From JAPSGB01 sp963775185 (GTDB lineage Bacteria; Myxococcota_A; Polyangia; Polyangiales; Polyangiaceae): DNA of 64,000 nt. Positions 49,536 to 55,978 of this stretch are shown piece by piece (positions within the stretch are counted from its first letter, which is position 1; the number at the start of each line of letters is the position of its first letter). The stretch spans positions 124,001 to 188,000 of the forward strand of contig CAVZIE010000015.1 of NCBI GenBank assembly GCA_963775185.1, in the 5' to 3' direction. The notes below the pieces were generated by a model that saw nothing but the letters and a program-made list of their open reading frames with translations, was not told where the DNA came from and did no database searches. Position numbers and translations under genes: made by a program.

Positions 49536-50359
49536 CAACCGTGCAAACCGTCGGCGTATCGACCGTCACGCCGAGTCTGGCGCAGCTCGACCCAGAAACG
49601 GCAGTTGGGGTCGTCTCGATGCAGATTCAAGACAAGCAAGTCGACCAAGCTAAAGGGCGGGCCCAATCGCTATCCACGAAGCGAGAGATCGCGATCAACA
49701 AGGCGCGCGAGGCTCTGCACGAAGCCATGGACTCCGACAAGGACGGAGGGCTCTTCTCGAACCTGGTCTCCAAGCTGGAAACTGTAGCTGAAGTCGCAGG
49801 CGTGGTTGCGAGCGTCGCCGCCATAGCTACAGGCGTTGGCGCGCCGGTGGGTGCGCTGATGCTGACGGGACTCGCGCTGAGTGGGGCCGGACTCGCGATG
49901 AAGGCGACCAACACCGACGCCGATCTCGGCGAGGTCAAGATCTTCGGAGCCCACGTGGACGTGCACTTGTCGGATGTCTTCGAGCTGACTGGCGCGGTAG
50001 CTTCGGGCGCTGGTGCGGTTGCCGGCGGGGCCGGCGCGGCGGCATCGGCGACGGAAAAGGGAAGCGCGTTCTGGGCCACGACACGCACCGTCTCGCTTGC
50101 GGGCCAATCGGCGGCGCTCGGCGGCGCGGCATATTTCACCGTTCGCGCGGGAAGAGCGAAGGCCGACGCCGTGGACTTTCAAGCGGACGCCCAGAGTCAA
50201 CGTGCGGATGCCGACCAGGCGAAGAGCGACTTCGAAGATCAGGTCGATGTGGCCCGCGGCGCTATGGGCATCCGCGCGCGAGTCACGGCGACCATCGGCG
50301 ACATGATGGCAGAGAGAGCGACTGCGACGCGCTACGTCGGGGAAAGGATGCGGGGATGA
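49532..50359 (+). CDS. YopB/CopB-like major translocator candidate
   Basis: A 275-residue protein lacking a signal peptide. An N-terminal helical part (QAKGRAQSLSTKREIAINKA) leads to a hydrophobic double segment at ~85-125 (VAEVAGVVASVAAIATGVGA, PVGALMLTGLALSGAGLAM) and a second at ~153-205 (GAVASGAGAVAGGAGAA, SAALGGAAYFTVRA), then a helical C-terminus (ADADQAKSDFEDQVDVARGA). This fits pore-forming translocators such as YopB, CopB or IpaB, stored by a SycD-type chaperone. ATGA overlap with the chaperone gene. No database search was done. Confidence 0.72.
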   Translation: MTTVQTVGVSTVTPSLAQLDPETAVGVVSMQIQDKQVDQAKGRAQSLSTKREIAINKAREALHEAMDSDKDGGLFSNLVSKLETVAEVAGVVASVAAIATGVGAPVGALMLTGLALSGAGLAMKATNTDADLGEVKIFGAHVDVHLSDVFELTGAVASGAGAVAGGAGAAASATEKGSAFWATTRTVSLAGQSAALGGAAYFTVRAGRAKADAVDFQADAQSQRADADQAKSDFEDQVDVARGAMGIRARVTATIGDMMAERATATRYVGERMRG

Positions 50360-50973
50360 CCACAGTTCACTTCAATGGACCGACTGCAACGAGCAACGCG
50401 ACCGCGGGCTCGACCGACGCCAAGTCAAGCGGCCCGGGATCGATCGCGCTCGCCGAACCGTCATTGGTGTGGGGAGACGCGACGACGTCCGCGCTGGTCG
50501 CGCTCGCAGACATGATCAAGGACATGCGCGACCGCGACAGCGCAGTCCGGCACGACCTCCGCCAGAGCGCCGTCGACGCCGAGAAGGCCTCCGCTAGCGC
50601 CCTCCGGGACAAGGCAGACGCGATTCGTGCAGGCGCGTACGTGTCGGCCGGATGTCTTGCCGGGGCCGCCGGCGGCAGCGCCGCAAGCGCATTCGGCGGG
50701 AAGACCGTTGCGGCGCTGGGATCGGGAGCCGAGCAGATCGGCATCGAGGCGAGCAAGACATCATCGCAGTTCGCTGATGCGGCCGGCACACTGCATGACG
50801 CCGATTCGCAGGAGTACAAGGCACGCGCCGACGACGCGCGGTCCAGAATGGATGACTACTCGGATCTCGCCAAGAACTCGAACGACCTGCTGGGCAAGGT
50901 GCACGACGCGATCAAGTCGATTCTCGACAGCCAGCACGCGGCCATGGAGAGCATTCTCCAGAAGCAGTGGTAG
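50356..50973 (+). CDS. YopD/CopD-like minor translocator candidate
   Basis: A 205-residue protein with an unstructured Ser/Thr/Gly N-terminus, a helical region (LVALADMIKDMRDRDSAVRH), one hydrophobic segment (~93-112, GAYVSAGCLAGAAGGSAASA) and an amphipathic C-terminal helix (NDLLGKVHDAIKSILDSQHA). One hydrophobic segment plus C-terminal amphipathic helix is the plan of minor translocators (YopD, CopD, IpaC). It follows the major translocator candidate with an ATGA overlap and ends the operon. It converges on acyl-CoA dehydrogenase genes. Confidence 0.68.
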   Translation: MTTVHFNGPTATSNATAGSTDAKSSGPGSIALAEPSLVWGDATTSALVALADMIKDMRDRDSAVRHDLRQSAVDAEKASASALRDKADAIRAGAYVSAGCLAGAAGGSAASAFGGKTVAALGSGAEQIGIEASKTSSQFADAAGTLHDADSQEYKARADDARSRMDDYSDLAKNSNDLLGKVHDAIKSILDSQHAAMESILQKQW

Positions 50974-50978
50974 TCGCC

Positions 50979-52202
50979 CTAGAACGCCTTCAAACCCGTC
51001 ATCAGCCGCTTGCTCACCACGATCCGCTGGATCTGTCCCGTGCCCTCGAAGATGTCGTACACCTTGATGTCGCGGAACCACTTTTCCAGCAGCGCGTGGT
51101 CCGTCGAGAGGCTGCCGTGGGCGCCGCAGATCTCGATCGCTTCGATGCAGGCGTTGATGGCGGCCTTGCCGGCGAGGGCCTTGCTCATGCTCGCTTCCTT
51201 GGCGTTGGGAATGCCGTGGTCGGCCATCCACACGGCTTTCCAGACCAGGATGCGCGCGGCGTCGAGCTGGCGCTTGGTCCGCGCCAGGCGCTCCGCGATG
51301 GCGGCGTAGCGCGGGATCGGGCGGCCCAGGACGTAGTTTTCCTTCACGAAGTCGCGTGCGTACTCCCAGGCGGCGCGGCCGATGCCCACGGCCATCGCGG
51401 CGACCAGCGGGCGCGTGTTGTCGAAGGTCTTCATGGCGGTCATGAAGCCTTCCTTGGTCTGGTACTTCTCTTCGCCGCCAAGCAGGTTGGCGACGGGCAC
51501 GCGGCAGTCCTCGAGCACCAGCTCCGCGGTCTCGTTCGCGCGCAGGCCCATCTTGTCCTCGATCTTGCCGACGAAGAACCCGGGCGTGCCCTTCTCCACG
51601 ACGAACGCGCGCTGACCGGCGCGCCCGAGCGACGAGTCGATGGTCGCGAAGATCACGACCCACGACGCACGGCCGCCGTTCGTGATGTAGCACTTGCGTC
51701 CGTTCAGCACGTATTCGTTGCCGTCCTTGCGACAGCTGGTGCGGATCGCCGCCACGTCGCTGCCCGCGCCCGGCTCCGTCAGCCCGTAGGCGCCCCAGCG
51801 CAACTCGTCGCTCATGTCGCGGAAGATGCTGAAGAAGCGCTCGCGCTGTTCCGGCGTGCCCGAGCCGCGCACCGGTGGCCCGCCGAGCCCGGGCCCGGGC
51901 AAGCTCAGCATGATCGCCGCGTCGGCCCACGCCAGCTCCTCCGCGCCGACGGCCGCAGTGCGGTTCGTGTTGGAGGGCTTGTTCGGATCGCGCTTCTTCG
52001 GCCCCTCCTGGAAGTCCTCCATCGGGTTCGAGTCGCCGCCGCGAAGCGCCTGGCTCATGTTGTAGAACGTCTTCAAGAACTCGTGATCCACGTCCTTCTT
52101 CTTGTCCCAGCCCAGGCTCTGGGGACGGATCACGTTCTTGCCGAGATCGCGGAGCGCGTCGCGGAGCATCTTCTGCTGCGTGTTCAGCTCGAAATCGATC
52201 AT
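50979..52202 (-). CDS. acyl-CoA dehydrogenase
   Basis: A 407-residue flavoprotein that should oxidise an acyl-CoA to the 2-enoyl-CoA. The start ATG 52200-52202 opens MIDFELNTQQKMLRDALRDL, the family N-terminus. Landmarks: YGLTEPGAGSDVAAIRTSC (FAD site), YVLNGRKCYITNGG, GLRANETAELVLEDCRVP, AAWEYARDFVKENYVLGRPI and YDIFEGTGQIQRIVVSKRL (C-terminal FAD/substrate contacts). The residue in the usual catalytic position is in the YDIFEGTGQ stretch. It forms an operon with the second dehydrogenase upstream and shares its promoter. Confidence 0.92.
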   Translation of the reverse strand: MIDFELNTQQKMLRDALRDLGKNVIRPQSLGWDKKKDVDHEFLKTFYNMSQALRGGDSNPMEDFQEGPKKRDPNKPSNTNRTAAVGAEELAWADAAIMLSLPGPGLGGPPVRGSGTPEQRERFFSIFRDMSDELRWGAYGLTEPGAGSDVAAIRTSCRKDGNEYVLNGRKCYITNGGRASWVVIFATIDSSLGRAGQRAFVVEKGTPGFFVGKIEDKMGLRANETAELVLEDCRVPVANLLGGEEKYQTKEGFMTAMKTFDNTRPLVAAMAVGIGRAAWEYARDFVKENYVLGRPIPRYAAIAERLARTKRQLDAARILVWKAVWMADHGIPNAKEASMSKALAGKAAINACIEAIEICGAHGSLSTDHALLEKWFRDIKVYDIFEGTGQIQRIVVSKRLMTGLKAF

Positions 52203-52216
52203 TGTCGTCGCTCCGC

Positions 52217-53431
52217 TCAGGTAAATACGGCCTGGGTGTCTGGGGTGGGCAACACGAGCGCGGGATCGAGCGGCACGCCCAGATCCACTGCTGCGGCCAG
52301 CTGGTCCATCTGCTCGGCGGTCGCGCCGCTGAGCGCGATCTGCTTCGCGTCGCGCATCATCTTCTCGACGATCACGTCGCGCATGAAGCCCGCCCCGCCG
52401 TGCAGCTGCACCGCGTCGTCGGCGCAGCGCATCGCGCCTTCGTGCGCGGTCGCCACGGCGGCTGCGGTGTACGCGAGGCACGCGCTCTCGTTCTTGGCGC
52501 CGTCCCACGCCCACGCCGCGCGGCGGCAGAGCTCACGCGCGCTCTCGGCGTCTATGTGCCGATCGGCGAGCGTGAACGCCACCGCCTGGAAGTGTCCGAT
52601 CGGCTTGCCGAACGCCTTGCGGATGTCGCAGTAGTCACGCGCCACGTCGAAGGCCGCGCGCGCGAGGCCGACCTGACGGGCGGCGACCAGCAACGAGAAC
52701 TTCGCGAAGAACCGCACCAGCGTCCGCGTGAAATCGTCGCCTCCCTCCAGGCGATCCGCCGCCGCGACCTTCGCGCCCTCGAGGGCAATCTCGCCGAAGC
52801 CCGCGCAGTCGAGTCCGAGCGTGTCGTGACGCCCGCTCAGCGCGAGCCCCGGGTTGTCCTTCTTCACCACGAACGCGCCGAGACCGTTCCAACCGGCGTC
52901 GGCATCGATCTGCGCGAACACGATGAACGCGTCGGCGAGCCCGGCGTTGCCGACGAAGCTCTTCGTCCCGGTGATCTCCCAGCCGTCGCCAGACTTCGTC
53001 GCGGTAGTAGTAAATCCCGCACGCTCGCGGTTCGGCGCGCGCTCGCTCCACGCGACGGCGCCGAAGCGATCGTGCGCGGTGGGGTCGGTGAACGGTTCGA
53101 TCAGCGCGCGTGCCTGCTCCTCCGTGCCGAGCTCCAGCGCCGCCAGCGAGAAGCCGCCGAACCCCGGCAACCCGAACGGCGCCGCGGGATCGCCGTACGC
53201 GAGCTCCTCGTTGATCATCACCGCCGTGAGCAACCCCAGCCCCTGCCCGCCGAGCGCTTCCGGCACGTGGGCGAGCGCCAGCCCCATCTCGTGGACGGCC
53301 TTCCGCACGTCCTCCGCCACGGCGCGCGCCTTCTCGAACTCCCGCGCCCGCGGCGCGAGCGTCGTCTTCGCGTACTCGGCGACGGTCGCGACGATCAGGC
53401 GCTGGTCCTCTGTCGGCTCGAACGAAATCAT
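52217..53431 (-). CDS. acyl-CoA dehydrogenase
   Basis: A 404-residue paralogue of the next gene. It has SFEPTEDQRLIVATVAEYAK at the N-terminus, VPEALGGQGLGLLTAVMINE, FGAVAWSERAPNRERAG in place of the usual TEPxAGSD loop, WEITGTKSFVGNAG, DCAGFGEIALEGAKV and CADDAVQLHGGAGFMRDVIV. The FAD-loop sequence (SERAPNRERAG) departs from TEPxAGSD, so activity may be weak or specific. A 15-bp gap separates it from the downstream dehydrogenase. Upstream lies a 21-bp dyad (53498-53518). Confidence 0.88.
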   Translation of the reverse strand: MISFEPTEDQRLIVATVAEYAKTTLAPRAREFEKARAVAEDVRKAVHEMGLALAHVPEALGGQGLGLLTAVMINEELAYGDPAAPFGLPGFGGFSLAALELGTEEQARALIEPFTDPTAHDRFGAVAWSERAPNRERAGFTTTATKSGDGWEITGTKSFVGNAGLADAFIVFAQIDADAGWNGLGAFVVKKDNPGLALSGRHDTLGLDCAGFGEIALEGAKVAAADRLEGGDDFTRTLVRFFAKFSLLVAARQVGLARAAFDVARDYCDIRKAFGKPIGHFQAVAFTLADRHIDAESARELCRRAAWAWDGAKNESACLAYTAAAVATAHEGAMRCADDAVQLHGGAGFMRDVIVEKMMRDAKQIALSGATAEQMDQLAAAVDLGVPLDPALVLPTPDTQAVFT

Positions 53432-53497
53432 GCGGCCGTGTCTCCTTTGGCAGTGCTGTTGCTGGCCCCAGAGTGCAGGCCAGCCGGCTGACCAAAA

Positions 53498-53518
53498 CTG
53501 TAGAGTCGGGCTATACAG
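53498..53518. promoter_or_regulatory. TetR/PsrA-like operator candidate for acyl-CoA dehydrogenases
   Basis: CTGTAGAG, TCGGG, CTATACAG is a 21-bp dyad: the two 8-bp arms are complementary except one position. It is 67-87 bp upstream of the dehydrogenase ATG. Fatty-acid regulators of the TetR family bind similar spaced dyads; no such regulator gene is in the window. Confidence 0.5.
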
Positions 53519-53653
53519 GGGTCAACGAGCTTCGCGTATGGCCGACCACCAGCGCGGAAATATCAACACTTCAGAGGCCTTCGGCTGGCCGGGTCGACCC
53601 GCGGTACCGCACGACGGAATTTGGCCGACTGGGCAAACGAGCCAGGTCGGATG

Positions 53654-53789
53654 GCTGCCGGTCCGGCGCGGAATCCAGGAAGCCGCACCGGCTCTGGCCC
53701 GCAGCGGCCCCCGCGACGCCACGCGCGGCGCTGCATCCGGCTCCCGCGGGCGGCCCCGCGGCGCGTGGTTCCGCGCCGGACCGGCATCC
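53654..53789. repeat. dispersed palindrome, widely spaced inverted pair
   Basis: GCTGCCGGTCCGGCGCGGAA (from 53655) and TTCCGCGCCGGACCGGCATC (from 53769) are a nearly perfect complement separated by about 90 bases of sequence, making this the longest-spaced pair. Confidence 0.8.
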
Positions 53790-53857
53790 TCTCCGGAAGG
53801 CTGGAAAAGCGGCTTGCGTGGCGGAAGGCAAGCGACTAGGTTTCGCGTCCGTTTACG

Positions 53858-54169
53858 ATGAAAGCTGCAGTTATCCGCACAGGCGGCAAGCAATATCGCG
53901 TGGCCGAGGGCGACACCATCAAGGTGGAGAAGCTCACGGGCGCGCCGGGCGACAAGATCGAGTTCGGCGACGTTCTGTTCGTCGCCGGCGAGACGCCGAA
54001 GATCGGCAAGCCGACCGTGGCAGGCGCCAAGGTGGCTGGCGAGATCCTCGCGCAAGGTCGCGGCGACAAGATCGTCGTGTTCAAGTTCCGGCGGCGCAAG
54101 CGCAGCCGCCGCAAGGCGGGGCACCGCCAGGCGTTCACCGCGGTGAAGATCACCGGTATCACGGGTTAG
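53858..54169 (+). CDS. rplU: 50S ribosomal protein L21
   Basis: A 103-residue protein: MKAAVIRTGGKQYRVAEGD, KLTGAPGDKIEFGDVLFVAG, VAGEILAQGRGDKIVVFKF, RRRKRSRRKAGHRQAFTAVK. Length and motifs match L21, which binds 23S rRNA near L20. It is followed 10 bases later by rpmA, the canonical rplU-rpmA order. Confidence 0.97.
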   Translation: MKAAVIRTGGKQYRVAEGDTIKVEKLTGAPGDKIEFGDVLFVAGETPKIGKPTVAGAKVAGEILAQGRGDKIVVFKFRRRKRSRRKAGHRQAFTAVKITGITG

Positions 54170-54179
54170 CGAGCAAGCG

Positions 54180-54461
54180 ATGGCACACAAGAAGGGTGGC
54201 GGCTCCAGCCGCAACGGTCGTGGGTCGAACGCGCAGTTCCGCGGCGTGAAGGTGTACGGCGGCGAGTCGATCCGCGCGGGCGGCATCCTCGTTCGCCAGG
54301 TGGGTCAGACGATCAACCCCGGCCGCAACGTCGGCGTTGGACGCGACTTCACGTTGTTCGCGCTGGTCGACGGCGTGGTCGCGTACGAGCACGCGAGCCG
54401 CACCAAGAAGAAGGTGTCGGTGTACCCCGAAGGCTCATCGCTGCCGACGGCCGCACGCTGA
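54180..54461 (+). CDS. rpmA: 50S ribosomal protein L27
   Basis: A 93-residue protein starting MAHKKGGGSSRNGRGSNAQF, with RGVKVYGGESIRAGGILVRQ, TINPGRNVGVGRDFTLFALV and GVVAYEHASRTKKKVSVYP. It has no N-terminal extension of the Firmicute type. L27 lies at the peptidyl transferase centre. Its TGA overlaps a CTG that begins the HAD gene; obgE, the usual next gene, is absent. Confidence 0.97.
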   Translation: MAHKKGGGSSRNGRGSNAQFRGVKVYGGESIRAGGILVRQVGQTINPGRNVGVGRDFTLFALVDGVVAYEHASRTKKKVSVYPEGSSLPTAAR

Positions 54462-55300
54462 CGCGGTACAAGCTTCTCGTCACCGATCTCGACGGGACGC
54501 TGCTCGACCCAACGGGTCGTGTACACGAGAGCGATGCGCGCGCCATCGCGCGGCTGGTCGAGCGGGGCGTGGCGGTGTCGATCTGCACCGGCCGCATGTA
54601 CTCGGGCACGCGCCACATCGCGCAGGAGCTGGGGCTCACGGGTCCGGTCGGCTGCGTCGACGGCAGCCACATCGTGGACGCCGCCGACGATCGCGAGCTG
54701 CTCGCGCGCACCATCGACGCGGACGTCGCGACGGAGTTGCTCGGATTGCTCGACGAGGCCCGGCCGGTGACGTTCGTGTTCGCCGACGACCGCGTGTTCC
54801 ACGACGAGTCGGGCAGCGCCTACCTCGGCTACGTGCGCACGTGGTCCAGCCAGGTAGTACAGCTGGACGACGTGCTCGATCGCGCGCGCTGGAACGATCG
54901 CGCGCGCATGTGCGCGTTGGTGTCGCTGGGCACCGAGGACCAGATCCGCGGCGCCGAGAGCGCGATCCGCGATAGCCACGCCGAGCACCTGCAGACGACG
55001 AGCTTCATGGTGCGCCGCGACGGGTTCAGCGGAACGTGGGGTATGGTCATCCGCGCCGCCGGTGTGTCGAAAGGCACCGCCATCGAATGGATGGCGGCCC
55101 GGCGCGGAATCGACGTGAGCGAGGTCGTCGCGGTCGGCGATTGGCTGAATGACGTACCGATGCTGCGCGCTGCAGGCCGCTCGTTCGTCATGGCCCAGGC
55201 CCCGGACGAGGTGAAACACGCCGCCTCCGATCTGCTGGAAGCCGACACGTGGAGCGGCGGAGGCATCGCCGAAGCGGCGGAGCGCGCCGGTCTGCTGTGA
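54458..55300 (+). CDS. HAD-superfamily Cof-type phosphatase, probable CTG start
   Basis: A ~280-residue haloacid dehalogenase-like phosphatase of the Cof type: YKLLVTDLDGTLLDPTGRVH with nucleophile Asp, VERGVAVSICTGRMYSG (Thr motif II), and WMAARRGIDVSEVVAVGDWL (acidic motif IV). Conserved sequence precedes the first ATG (54569), and the only suitable initiator-like codon is CTG at 54458, overlapping the L27 stop as CTGA. Cof phosphatases act on small phosphorylated metabolites; the substrate is unknown. Cotranscribed with rplU-rpmA. Confidence 0.85.
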   Translation: MTRYKLLVTDLDGTLLDPTGRVHESDARAIARLVERGVAVSICTGRMYSGTRHIAQELGLTGPVGCVDGSHIVDAADDRELLARTIDADVATELLGLLDEARPVTFVFADDRVFHDESGSAYLGYVRTWSSQVVQLDDVLDRARWNDRARMCALVSLGTEDQIRGAESAIRDSHAEHLQTTSFMVRRDGFSGTWGMVIRAAGVSKGTAIEWMAARRGIDVSEVVAVGDWLNDVPMLRAAGRSFVMAQAPDEVKHAASDLLEADTWSGGGIAEAAERAGLL

Positions 55301-55375
55301 CAACCCGCAGCTAATCGCCACCGCGCGGAAGAACTCCGTGAACCGCGCGCGGCTGGGTGGCATGCTAGCCCTCCC

Positions 55376-55978
55376 GTGGCGGAAGCTCCTCGAGCGGGTG
55401 GGGTGACGAAGCGACCCGTCTACCTCGTCCTCGCGTTGATCGCGATGTGGCTCGTCGGAATGAACGAGGCCGCGGAGGGCTATGTCGCGATCCGCGCGAT
55501 CCACGATCCGCTGAGCGTCGCGCCGTCGGCGATCGGCACCGAGATCGCCGTCAAGGCGTTCATCGAGTCGGTGAGTCAGCACGCGCGCGTGAACCTGCCG
55601 CTCGGTATCGCGCAGATGCTGCTCGGCAGCGCGCTCGTGCTCGTGGCGATCAAGGCGCTCGTCGCGCGCCGCGCCTCCGCGTCCTTCGCGCTGCAGATGC
55701 TGCTGGCGAACGCGGCGCTGCTGGTGACGGGGTACGCGCTGCGTGAGCCGGTGCGGGGTGCCATCGTCGATCAATGGATCGCCGGCGGGCTGGGCCATCC
55801 GCCGAAGGGCATGAGCGTGACGCAGTTCGCCGTGCTCGCGCGCACGCAGCTCTGGTGGTCGTTCCGCATCGCGCTCGGGTTGCAGCTCGGCACGTTGGCG
55901 TTGTGCGCGTTCGCGATCACGCGCAAGACCGCGCGCCAGTTGCTGGCGCCGGCTTCGCCGCACCCGGAGGAACACTGA
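55376..55978 (+). CDS. conserved membrane protein upstream of mutL
   Basis: From GTG 55376 the 200-residue protein has about four membrane helices (VYLVLALIAMWLVGMNEA, LPLGIAQMLLGSALVLVAIK, ALQMLLANAALLVTGYAL, FRIALGLQLGTLALCAFAIT) and periplasmic loops. I do not recognise the family. Its TGA (55976-55978) overlaps the CTG start of mutL, and GGAGG upstream of that stop serves mutL. Confidence 0.65.
   Translation: MAEAPRAGGVTKRPVYLVLALIAMWLVGMNEAAEGYVAIRAIHDPLSVAPSAIGTEIAVKAFIESVSQHARVNLPLGIAQMLLGSALVLVAIKALVARRASASFALQMLLANAALLVTGYALREPVRGAIVDQWIAGGLGHPPKGMSVTQFAVLARTQLWWSFRIALGLQLGTLALCAFAITRKTARQLLAPASPHPEEH

Larger units (their letters stand above)
53432..53857. other. intergenic region with operator-like dyad and repeat pair
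   Basis: This 426-bp gap between divergent dehydrogenase and ribosomal operons contains the dyad at 53498-53518 and a widely spaced palindrome pair (53654-53789). No open frame with coding character is seen. A TTGCGT-like hexamer at 53813-53818 with 17-base spacing lies before the L21 start and could serve as its promoter. Confidence 0.6.

Noticed and set aside
55096..55112. GGCCCGGCGCGGAATCG inside the HAD gene
   Set aside because: It matches a palindrome half-site, but encodes the normal Cof-family sequence (ARRGIDVSEVVAVGD), so codon choice alone can explain it.
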